Shown: positions 10,563 to 20,868 of the stretch, one piece after another | Layout: every line of letters starts with the position of its first letter | Numbering within the stretch: the stretch's first letter is position 1 | Origin: Tricholomella constricta | Lineage: Eukaryota > Basidiomycota > Agaricomycetes > Agaricales > Lyophyllaceae | Length of the DNA: 64,000 nucleotides | NCBI GenBank assembly: GCA_013368375.1 | Contig: JAACJP010000059.1 | Span: forward strand, 124,001-188,000 | Reading direction: 5' to 3' | The notes under the pieces: generated by a model | Database searches by the model: none | Seen by the model: only the letters and a program-made list of their open reading frames with translations | What the model was told of the DNA's origin: nothing | Program-made: the position numbers and the translations under genes

Positions 10563-13139
10563 GGATGATGGCTGCGAGAGGCGATGATAAATTTGAAATT
10601 TGGAGGGCGACAGACGGGAAGACCAGCTTCAGTGTAAGTCGATGGCTTTTTGGCCTGCTTTTAAGTGAAAGAGAATCGGGTGCCATCATATAACGGGGAG
10701 CACTGGAAATGAAAGACGATATATCAATAGATGGTTCGTCTTTTGGGCGCTGATCTTGATGTCTAGCCTGAACGACCGGAGGGTCACGGCATTGGCATTG
10801 TTAGGACACTTACCTTACACCAACGCCAAGGACTGGCAGCGCTGTCCCAAAATACTTCCGTTGTAATTGGAGTATGGTCTCATCGATAAATGACCAGTGA
10901 ATAAGGTTAAAATGCGACGTCCAAGCACTCAAACGAAACTCTTTGAGCGAAGAACAATCAAGTTTGTGACCAGTAACAAATTTGTCTTGATCGTTGGTAC
11001 TGATCGAATGTCCTTCGCGTAGACGCGCAGATCAAGAATGTTTAAACATTGTCCAGATCAATCGCCCGCAACAACTTGACTTGCGAGAATGTCTAGGAAA
11101 GTGCTTCGCTTGCACGCATGCTCGCGGCCAGGCGAGGGAGTAATTTAATGAGGATGAGCTGAGGCTAAAGGAGAGAGACCTCGTGGTATGATTTCGACTG
11201 TTTATCTCCCGAGACTGTCCGCCATCATACGTACTACTGAAGGTGGCGCGCCCGACCCATACTCGGAAGGACATATCAAGTGCGGATCGACTTTGGAGGG
11301 GAGGTCGAGGCCAACGATGACAAGCTCCTTCTATATCCAGTCACATCGACTGCTTGTTTACAATCAAAGCCATGGTACTCCTTTCTAGACGCAGCGTCGT
11401 TTCGAGGAGTCCTGGTCTGTATCAGTCACATCGACTGCTTTTTTACAATCAAAGCCGTGGTACTCCATTTTAGACGCGGCGTCGTTTTGAAGTGCGGTCT
11501 TCAACCCTCAGGCGCTGTTCTGCTCGCCAAGTTCAGATTAATTGGTCCGCCACTGTCCGCCCGCTTTTGATCTGGAGACAAGATGCTTTAAAATCTGATC
11601 CCCGAAGCGCCTGGGGCCCTGGGCCCGCGTTGAGTTACTATCCATCAACAACTTTTTCGTTGGTATTGTGGCTTTCGACGACGACCTCCCCCGCCTGACT
11701 GGCCTGTGGCGCCATCACTCGCATCTGTATCGCATACCACAATTCCGCAGCCGCTATGGCCATCAAACTTGCAACATGCTCACGCCTTTCTATTCTTGAT
11801 GCTCTCCCTCCTCTTGACGGGATTTGACACGCGACCTTGCATTCGGCGTACTGCCCGCTTCCTTGCCAAAGAGCGACATAATGAAGTCACGTACTGAGCC
11901 TCTATATGCGGTTATCCCCTCCTGTCTGGTTAGTGTATTGCGAGTGCAGAAATACAATTAATTGAGCTGGATGGCGAGGAGGGTGACGCGTTTCTGGTCA
12001 AAGCGGAGCACTTCGCATCGCAGAATGTGTGTCTTCTGGAGTAAAGACGATTGTGAATTCTCTGATTGCTTTTGAGTAACGATAACGTGGATCATGAATG
12101 TATGGGGCCATTCCAATGGGGATGAGGGTATACATACCTCAGCCAATGAATGTCACAGAGTAATCATCAAGATGACGACACGCGGCCATAATGGAGCAAG
12201 CTAGATATGCCTCAGAGAAACGTTCAGGAAACATTATTCGAGAGAATCGAGGTTCTCCTTAGCATGACAGGCCGTCGCAAGGGAGATTCGTCATCGCTCT
12301 TCACCAGTATCCTAAGCCGGGTGGAGAAATCAACACCAGACAGCAAGTGTGCTAGTAGTTACTTGAAGATGAGGAGAAGGAGCTCTCTGGTGGTGGAACA
12401 ATGGTGATGGAGATTATAAAAGGGCGGATGACATGTGTGCTGTTTCAACTGGTAGACAAATTCTGGTGGCTACAGTCCAAGGTACAGTGGGATCGTCGCA
12501 GTGACGTTGTGGAAGGAAGAAGTAGCGGCCTTGGCGGTCACCCCATCTGATAAGATATGCCGTTTGTCAGAGTGCGGGAAACCAACGAGCATTCGGCGAC
12601 TCACGAGAAATTGGCAGAGCGGTTTGTTTTCCTGCCCTCACGTTGTATTAATTGCCCAGGTCTACCGTACCTATCCCCTGCCCACCCCACGATGAAGCTG
12701 CAGATTAAACGTGTAATTAAAGGTCAAGAACCTTGTTATTCACCTGGAGCTTCATTCGTGCTCGTGAACGGAGCTTACCACAAGCTACCCTGCAAAACCG
12801 GCCCAACCCTCGATACCCATGGCGTCACTGCCGAATCACATTCCCTGGCAGATCCTTGGACTTTTCTCCTTGACGGTACTTGAGACCGCAAGGGCAGAGT
12901 CACTGTTGGACATTATCACAGTATGGCGCTACGTTCACGCAATGGTCTAGGTCGATAGATCGTGATTGGTATCGGTCATGGAAAAAGGAAAAAGGACGTT
13001 CTGTATTTAACATGCTCGACGCGTCCTAGCGGGAAGTGCACCTGTGGATCGGCAGATATTGGCAACATCGCGTTCGTTTATGATGACGATGAAAGTTGGA
13101 GACGGTCCGACGGAGCAAGGCTAACATGGACAACCAACC
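10563..13139. other. Intergenic, 2.6 kb, no gene assigned
   Basis: Only short scattered frames without family resemblance. It includes a two-copy tandem repeat at 11339-11495. Confidence 0.5.
11339..11495 (+). repeat. Two-copy tandem repeat, ~80 bp unit
   Basis: Both copies contain CAGTCACATCGACTGCTT, then TTTACAATCAAAGCC and a TAGACGC-GCGTCGTTT core. The second copy begins near 11423. Confidence 0.75.
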
Positions 13140-13635
13140 AGTGGATCTCGAACAGCCTGGGCGCCTGTCACGCATCATTCGTTCCCCCTCCCGCTCTGCT
13201 GCGATATACAGGCGACGCTCCCTCGCAAGCATTTTTATTGTCATGTCATATGCATGGAATCCAGCTCTGCCCCTCACAAGCGCGCGAATAGTCATGCGTA
13301 GAGAGACTTGTTTTCTTGTAATCTGGCCATCGATCGGAATTCGAATATCCCGGTAAATCTTTTGGCCCATCATTTTGTCGTATCATCGTTACGCCAGGGC
13401 CTGGAGGGGCCCATTTGTCCATTGCCCATCGTCCCAAACTCTCTCATCGCAGTCCAGATGCTTTCGCAATCCAGATGCTCCTCGAAAATTCGACACATTC
13501 ACCCGGTTTTGAACGGGTACGTACAATTTGCCCTATATAAAGCCTACAGCGTTTTTACCTATTGCCTCAGAAAACAATCACTCAGCTCTTGTATCACTTC
13601 TACAATCTATCAAGCCTTCGCTAGCTTCATTCACA
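13140..13635 (+). repeat. Duplicated upstream region of the protoglobin genes
   Basis: Matches the region before the first protoglobin (about 6050-6523) in patches: GTGGATCTCGAACAG, CAGTCCAGATGC, the CACCCG segment and CCTATATAAAGCC. The promoter was therefore copied with the gene. Confidence 0.65.
13534..13540 (+). promoter_or_regulatory. TATA box of protoglobin 2
   Basis: TATATAA about 100 bases before the ATG at 13636, in the same local context as before protoglobin 1. Confidence 0.7.
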
Positions 13636-14474
13636 ATGCAGCACATCGACCCCACTACTCTCGAGCACCTCCCATCTCGCGTGCAATACCTGCGTGACTT
13701 CATAGGATTTACGCATGAGGATGTCGCGGCACTACACGCCGCCAAACCTGCCATCGCGCCACTCGTCCCCGTCGTAGTGGATGCGGTCTACACAAAACTC
13801 CTCTCATTCGACATCACATCCAAGGCCTTCGTCCCTCGCCAGACCGGCTACACTGGCAAAGCTCCGACGAGGCTCGAGGACCTCAACCACGACCATCCCC
13901 AAATCAAGTTCCGCAAGGACTTTCTTGCTGGGTACCTTGTGAAGCTGGTCACGATGAATTACGCGTCCGACGCGAGCTGGGAGTACCTTGACAAAGTTGG
14001 TCTCATGCATACCGGTGTCGCCGGATTTGCTCACAGGTAAGCTCTCACCTTCGTCGTTTGAGGACGGTTCTGATTTTTCTGATATTTTAGGGCAAAAAAG
14101 CCTGGCCTACGAGTCGAGTACATACACTGCGCCGCTCTCCTTGGCTTTGTCGAGGATATACTGGTGGAAGCCGTCGCCACTCACCCCGATCTTGATCTCG
14201 ACACCAAGACTGCTGTTATCAGGGCCGTCAATAAGGTGAAGACCCAACGTCACTTTTTCAGCGGGTCGTGTATTGATCAGTTTATTTTCACATCCGACAG
14301 CTCCTCTGGATACAGAACGATCTCTTCGCACGTCATTACATCCAAGATGCCGACGTTCGAGCCAAAAAGTTAAGCCTCGACAAACCCACTGCGTTAGTGG
14401 CCGCATGTGGTCTCATTCTGCTTGGCGCCGCGTCTATGAAATACATGTCAGTGATATCACCCTTGCGAGTGTAA
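13636..14474 (+). CDS. Protoglobin / globin-sensor family protein 2
   Basis: Exons 13636-14036, 14091-14235 and 14301-14474 give 239 aa. Exons 1 and 2 have exactly the lengths of those in the paralogue at 6524 (401 and 145 nt). The probable proximal haem His is at 125 in VGLMHTGVAG. The two proteins are nearly collinear (for example RQTGYTGK, KPGLRVEYIHC) but differ at many positions and most at the C-terminus, where this copy ends in a longer, less hydrophobic tail. Haem and gas binding is family knowledge. It is followed, convergently, by a remnant of an NLR gene at 15019. Confidence 0.88.
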
Positions 14475-15018
14475 TATCAGGACAATGCTATGTAACTATT
14501 GTTTCCTTCATATCCCCCAGATGCTTTGCTATCGTCCACTGTATCATGCTTATATTTTCCATCCTAACCCACGGATACCTACCATCTACACTCGCAGACT
14601 CACTTACAAACATTCTACATCTATAACCGCCTTCACATGCTGATAGACGCAAAACAGTTTCCTATCTCTCGTAATCCGCATCGGTCATATCAACCCATTC
14701 TAGTCAGTGGTCAGAAAAAGTTCACGGCAGCATGGCTCTTGACATTTGTTTTACCGGTGCCAAGATGTTATTCTGTCATTGAAGAAGTAAAAAAAGTGGC
14801 CTCTCGAAGGCGATACGGATGCAGTGGGATCTCTCGTCATCAAACTCGATGTCCTACAGGCTTAGCAGCTGGTAATTCGATCAACCGGTGGGTTAAAGAG
14901 ACTGGCAGATGCAGACGTAAATTACTGTGATCCTTGCAGAGCACTGAGGAGGCCGTGCTTTCCGAGCACCAGGAGAATATATGGGAGCGCTATATAAGCA
15001 CAACCGATGTATTCTTTA
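14475..15018. other. Intergenic spacer
   Basis: Nothing recognised between the globin stop codon and the NLR remnant. Confidence 0.5.
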
Positions 15019-15700
15019 TATATCAGAGGCAAGATCATAGGCAGCGACACGGAAAGGCTCACCTTGAAGAGAGCCAGGAAACGGTCCAAGTCCTTCGGCC
15101 GGCCCGCAATCATGTCCTGATTAACTGGTGAAAAAGCTTCGACGTCAGGCGCTTTCGTATCCGTTCATCAACTCCCTGGCGAATTGCGTTCACAGACCTA
15201 GGATCCGCCTCAGCACGTCAGATAATGTGACAGAAGAGGAGTGCGCAATTCTACGGGGCTGGTATCACTCTCCGGTATGCTAGCTGTAGTGCCAAATTAA
15301 AAGTGTGGCATTGCTCAGCAGGAAGTCATTCTGGTTCGAAATATTTGTCTGTAACGGGTGGTCGCGATTGAGCCCACTCCATCCAGAGTAGAAAGAACAA
15401 AAAAATACAGACGCACCTTCACGACAATAAGAATCCCGGATATATAGTGGATAGTACCCATTTCGCCAGATCGAAAGGTACAAGTTCTTTTACGCTGTTT
15501 ATGGCTCCGATCGCATTATTCAATGTCGACATCACACGGTCGTTGCTGGGAGCTATATTGGGCACTGGACCTGCCTACAGAGTAAGCAGCGTCAGAAAGA
15601 GATACGATGCTTCAACGATGGGCTTCCTACCAGCGATGAGAGCAAGGCAGTGAAGGCCACGAGTGTAGATGGTGGTGGTTGAATGTTGAAAGCCTGACGG
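15019..15700 (-). pseudogene. Remnant of an NLR gene (N-terminal domain exons only)
   Basis: On the minus strand this segment matches exons A-D of the NLR at 1276-4526: the PSNDRVMSTL start of the helical domain, the DFL segment, and the region VNAIRQGVDERIRKRLTSK. It stops near 15019, just after the exon D donor. The NB-ARC and TPR parts are absent, the exon A start codon is GTG instead of ATG, and the segments carry frame-disrupting changes (the DFLELAEQ stretch is shortened). It is a dead 5' fragment of a third family member. Confidence 0.8.
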
Positions 15701-15955
15701 TGCGGTGAAAGCGAGCGTTCACAATGTGTTCAACACATTGAAGTCCACATGCCTGCAGGATGGCGCGCCGGTCATGCGCGTAAAATCTCTTGTTGGAGGT
15801 GGTATAAGTAAGTATGTCACTGTTGAGTAGGTGTATAATGTAGAATTGTCCGATAAGTCCAGGGGTAAACCAAACATCGTCCCAGAATACAGAAAAAGCA
15901 ATCAAGGACGTTCCGATGACCATGGGAAGGACGAAAGCAAATCGAAATGCTCGAA

Positions 15956-18404
15956 TCATGTTAATTTCGATGCCCGCGCCATCGTTGCCGTAGTCGTCGC
16001 ATATGGATCATACGCTGTGCTTCCCCTCGCATCCCCCACATCATCTCGATACGGCCCCGTCAAATTTGCCGTGCTCCCATTCCACACCTCACTATCATTA
16101 GAACGATGCAGCGGAGCAAAGGCACTCGCTTCAGACCCCCTCATCCCAGGGTACGCCGCGCCGCGGAACGCGCCCTGCCCTCCAGGGGTCATTGCGTACG
16201 ACGTCGTCTGTGCTGCAGGCTGGCTGGCACGACGACGCATCAGACACAAGGCGAGCGCCCCCAGGAGACCAACAAGGACGACCGCACCGACCACACTGCC
16301 GATGATTAAGCCAGTGCTAGAGGCTTTGGCGCTGTCCTTGTCGTCATTCGGCGTCCCATCAGGGGTGAGCGAGGCGCCGTCTGCGGTGCCTTTTGCAGAG
16401 TCATGCAGAGTGCTGTCCGGGAGAGTGCTAGCGGGGGCGGTGGGCTGAGGTCCCATTACACCGTTACCTACAATGACCATACTGCCAATGGAGGGGATGC
16501 CGTTGACGGTGACGTATAGGAGTGAGGGGCCGGGTTGGAAGACGAAGGGATTGGGGGCCTGTGCGACGTGCAGCACAATGGAGCCGTCGCTCTTGACCGT
16601 ATAGGTGTTGTTAAGCTGTAAGTATCGCTGGCCCATGTTCATCGCGTGGGTCGTGAATCCGCCGCGCAGGAGGACGACTGCAGTATTTTTAGCGGCATCA
16701 TTCCCAGAGCCAGCATACGAACTGCCGGGGACGGTAATGTCGAAAGAGTCCCCGCCATAGGAGATCGTTTTCGGGACTCCTGTAGGGCTGGGACGTGCCT
16801 TGGCGGCAAAGTAGGGAGGGTAGAAGACCTCTGCGCGATACTCTGTAGGGAATATGGTCGTGGTATTGACGTCAACGTTGGGGTTGGATCCGGCGACGAG
16901 TACAGATCCATCAGGGAGGAGGATCGCAGATGAATGGTACATCCGAGCAATTGGTGACGTGTCCAGTCCGGCGTTGGACCAGCGTTTCCCTTTAGGCGCA
17001 TTGGGGTCGTATAGGGCAGGTCGACCGACAGGACCAGAGGCCAGTGACATTCCGAATGGCATGTCGCTGTACGAGAAAGTCTCACCGGTCGCCTCTGAGT
17101 ATCCCGCTGTGCCATTCAAACCGCCGTTGATTACGAGTAACTTGCCATCAGGCAGAATGATGAACTGGCTCATAGTCCTGCCCTCAAGCATATCATCGTC
17201 GACTTCGTACGCAGGCGCTGAACCATCCGCAGGCTCGGGCGTTAGCCGATGGCAGTCGTGCGATGCGGGGTAATTCCAGGTGTTGATCGCGGGGAACGAG
17301 TAGTTGCCCCAGGCCGATTCTGGCATATCGGAGCCTCCGCAGAAGAGGATCGTAGGGTTATAGTTGTTGGCAGGTGTAAGAGGCAACATAGCGACGGCAC
17401 CAGAGGCAGGGTAAACGCGGACGACGCCGTTAGGCATGTCAGGAAGAGGTGTCTCGGTGTTTGTGTCGTAGTCCCATATTACTAGATGTCGGTATGTCAG
17501 ATGATCTTCTGATTGGAGGGAAGATATGAGAGAAGAAAAACGACTAACTGGTCGAGACGTTCGCCTGAACAAGCATTTTCCCGGAGTTAAGGAGGAAGGT
17601 GTGTGCGAAGGAATTCAGACCGCCTGTCTTGAATAGAAAAGCCATATCCTTTACTCCGCGTCCATTATCAGGGAAGAACTCAAATGTGTTCTCTGCCGCC
17701 TCGGGAACGGGAGTGGTGTTGGGTGTATTGCGGTTAATATATCCACCGCCAACGAATCCACCGATGAGAACAATCGTGCCGTCAGCGAGGGGCTCTGCCG
17801 TTGAGTACCACCGTCTCTTATTCATCGATAGAAGGGCGGGATCATCGAACCACTTGCATTGGGCGGAGGCAAAATTATCCGAAGACTTGCAGGGGTTCAG
17901 TATACGGATGGCTTTCGAGCCATCGAAATCGCGATACTCTGAGTCCCAAAATATGTCCGATCCGGGTTTGCCACCGCGACCAACTGCACTATTGCCCCCG
18001 AATGTGACGAAAGACCCGTTTGGCAGATGCATGCCGGATGCACAGAAGACATTTGTCCTCACGTCCATGACATCCGCCTTTTTCGTCTTGATATCCCTGG
18101 AAATTGCTGAATCTCAGTGGCTTGTGAAACCAAGGGCTACGAGGCGCACCAGACAGATCCCCACGCCGGATGACCCTCAATTTGGGCGGGGTTCCCTTCC
18201 GCCTTGTCTAACACATACACCTTTTCTTCATTACCAAGGAACATCTACAGATAAATATAAGTAGAGAGCAGCGGCGACTGGACCTGCACTGACCATCATC
18301 GCGCTAATGAGAGTGTCTCCTCCATCTTCGAACGATCCGGCGTTCGCTGCCAGCACGGGCGACGACACCGAAACGAGCCACAGAAGTGAAAGCGGCAGCA
18401 GCAT
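15956..18404 (-). CDS. Glyoxal oxidase-like copper radical oxidase with C-terminal TM anchor
   Basis: Four exons, 18404-18294, 18244-18150, 18096-17549 and 17481-15956, sum to 759 aa. A signal peptide (LLPLSLLWLVSVSSPVLA) is followed by a beta-propeller of the glyoxal-oxidase N domain and a DUF1929-type C domain. The copper-radical residues are all present: Cys in NVFCASGMHLP (~87), Tyr in RRWYSTAE (~166), Tyr-His in RMYHSS (~433-434) and His in GFTTHAMN (~530). The family oxidises aldehydes to acids while making H2O2, feeding extracellular peroxidases in wood decay or wall biology (AA5_1). The unusual part is a single TM helix at ~642-666 (LIIGSVVGAVVLVG) followed by RRR and a ~90-residue polar tail, so this enzyme is predicted to be a type I membrane protein rather than freely secreted. 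Confidence 0.93.
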
Positions 18405-19434
18405 TGTGCAACAGCTTCGTCGACAAAGGCCAAATGAAAGCAAGCAGGAAACAAAGAGAGCGAAAAAGCAAATGGGCGCAAAGGACTGTGTTGGTGATGA
18501 CCAGGGCCCGCACGCGACAAGAGTGTGAATTATGAAAGACCCCGAACACTGCGGACTGATGTTGCCGTGATGTTCCTGATTCCGGGACCAAGGCCGAGCC
18601 GTCCAAGAGGCGTCATCGATTCACATGGAGCTCTTCCAAGATGCACGCCTTCAGGAGTGGCTTCAGCTCAACGAGGAAAAAACAGAGTAGCCAACTTCAA
18701 GATGGGGCGTTTTCACGGCAAATTCAAGGCAATGTATCGCAAGGGTATTGGTCTGGACATCTAGAATCAGAGGCTGGTGAGACCTGGAAGGGGCGAGAAG
18801 TGTTTTCGATGCAAACCAATAAGCCCAGCCTCCTTGCTTGGCGTCGTTGCCCCTTACAGGTCTTTTATAATGTGCATCGTTCAGACATAGCAGAGGTGTG
18901 TACCTGTTATTAGCTGATTAACTTTGAGCGCATACCGTCGCAATCTATTGGCTGAAAGGAAACAGTGTGAACAAGCCTACGTGCATCGGATGGTAGTTGC
19001 ACGCATATGGAATTGGGCGGGAGGTCTGGCTGCTTGGCACAACTGGTAATTTAAAAACCGGATATGCCCGATTCCGATGCCCGACCCCGCTGATCACTGC
19101 ATGAAGCGAGCTTCGAGATTATTGAGTTCAATGCTCCTTTGGCTCGGTCTGTTATGCCAACTGCAAATTCCATCAATGTCGTATACGCTGCTCGTAATTT
19201 CTGTTAACCGTGTGGTATCCAGTATCCTTTCAGCGCGGGCGGAACCTTTCGGAAGACATCAGTGACTTGTTCGTGACGGCAAATTTCTACAAACCAGCCT
19301 TAGGATTACGACGGGCTGCTACCCTTCATCAACATGGGGCTGATGATGTACAAACCAAAGGTGATGCGGAGACAAAAAGACTCCTTACGCAAGCGGCCGG
19401 GACAGCTACCTGATAGCGCTACAATATCGTTTAA
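18405..19434. other. Intergenic region upstream of the oxidase
   Basis: About 1 kb with no recognised gene; it contains the glyoxal oxidase promoter on its left side and the 3' flank of the next minus-strand gene on its right. Confidence 0.5.
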
Positions 19435-20335
19435 CTATTGTATCCTCGCCTCACTGCCATTTTCCCTCTTGAAAGCCTGAGCAATTTCATGTCTCCTGAG
19501 TTTGAGTTTGTAGGTCCTCTTATATCGATCCAAAATCTTCTCCAACGCGCTCCTCGACTCTCTTCTCATTAACGGCAACAGCTTCTTTCTCTGACTTGGC
19601 ATCTCCAAGAACAAATAACGCACTAAGGACTCCACGTCCGATCTTGGTCCGTAAGTTCCCATTGAGCCGTACCCATTGTCCTCTAACCATCGGATTTGTG
19701 CGAGAAGTGCATCTAGATACCGCGGGATGCTAGGAATATATACTTTGGTCTGTGGCCGACGGCTCGTCGACTGACACCGAACATGAGGAAGGAAGTGTGT
19801 GTCGAGATCAGTCAGCAATCTTGGCTTGAGGCTGGCAAACTCGGGGCTAGGGTGCATGTCCGATTCGAGTAGAACGGGGTTGAGCGCCTCACAGCACAAC
19901 GCTTGGATTAAGAATGGACGATTGTTATCGACGGGCTCATCCGGAGGGGGGTCAACGAGGAGGTGGGCAGCTTCTTCACTCCATATCTTGATGGAGAAGG
20001 TGCCATCCGTTCGCTCGAAGATGCGTGGTGGTGGTTGCAGGTAATCCTCTCTGTAAGTATAGACGAGAGCAACCTCTGCCCAGCATCCTGTGCGTAGTAG
20101 GTCTGCAGCAACCGCGCCCACTTGCTTTCTGCGGATCAGGAGGTCAAGGGGCTTAGGTTTGTGGGAGTCAGAACCCCGGAATCAGAGCACAATGATGATG
20201 TGTGGCCCAGGAACTCACCTGCTCCGAAAAGACTTCCACACCCATCCATATCAAAGCAAAACGACCCATCAGGATGCACGGGTGACAGTGCGCATCCAAG
20301 ACATCAAAGACATCGTCGAGATAGCCTTCCTGCAT
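19435..20335 (-). CDS. Hypothetical protein, ~268 aa
   Basis: Exons 20335-20219 and 20124-19435 join in phase (donor CAG|GTGAGT, acceptor AAAG|CAAGTG) and give 268 aa starting MQEGYLDDVFDVLDAH. It is a soluble, mixed alpha/beta protein with no signal peptide or TM helix. The opening, with a VLD..CILMGRFAL..MGVEVFSEQ pattern followed by VAADLLRTG, faintly recalls nucleotidyltransferase-fold proteins, but the catalytic GS..DxD motif is not visible, so I do not assign an activity. The basic C-terminus (LKLRRHEIAQAFKREN) is helical. Confidence 0.65.
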
Positions 20336-20427
20336 TCCTACGTCTAGTAGTGGGCTGGACTGTAATAGTGAGTAAGTCTTAGTCGAAGTCGTGTGAATTT
20401 CAAACTCCGCCCCGCTGTCGTGAATCC

Positions 20428-20735
20428 GTGAAAGGCTCCATTCCCCGCAGTCGTGCCTTTTTCCGGTGTTCCCCGGGTGGCTTCAATGACGATGGTCCAA
20501 CCCCGGGCCCGGTCTGTGAGCCCAAGCGCCAATCCAAAAGGAGAAAGTCCAAACACGCCAGCTCGACACCATCCATCAGCCTGCAGATAACCCAGCGCGC
20601 ACCAATCCCAGACTCCTCTGTCACATTGTGAAAGGGCAGCACGATCCAGAACACGCCGCCCCCGTCATCCACCTCCTCCGCGGTGCTGGAGAAGCGCAAG
20701 CGCGCGTTGACCATACGAACAATTATATTATACAC
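20428..20735 (+). pseudogene. Degenerate fragment of the gene at 25207
   Basis: Matches the central disordered part of the intact gene at 25207-26661: GGFNDDGPT against GGFDGDGPT, then EPKR..KSK, ASST and PIPDSSV. The frame is broken and there is no start or end. It lies just before the broken NLR copy. Confidence 0.75.
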
Positions 20736-20868
20736 TTACGCATACTCATTCAGGAAATTTTGCGCTTGACCACCATGCCACCCTGCAGGCACGGCCACAG
20801 ATACATGCAGACTCAATGTGGATTTCGCCGTCAGCCTTTTCAACGTTCAACCACCACCATCTCCACTC

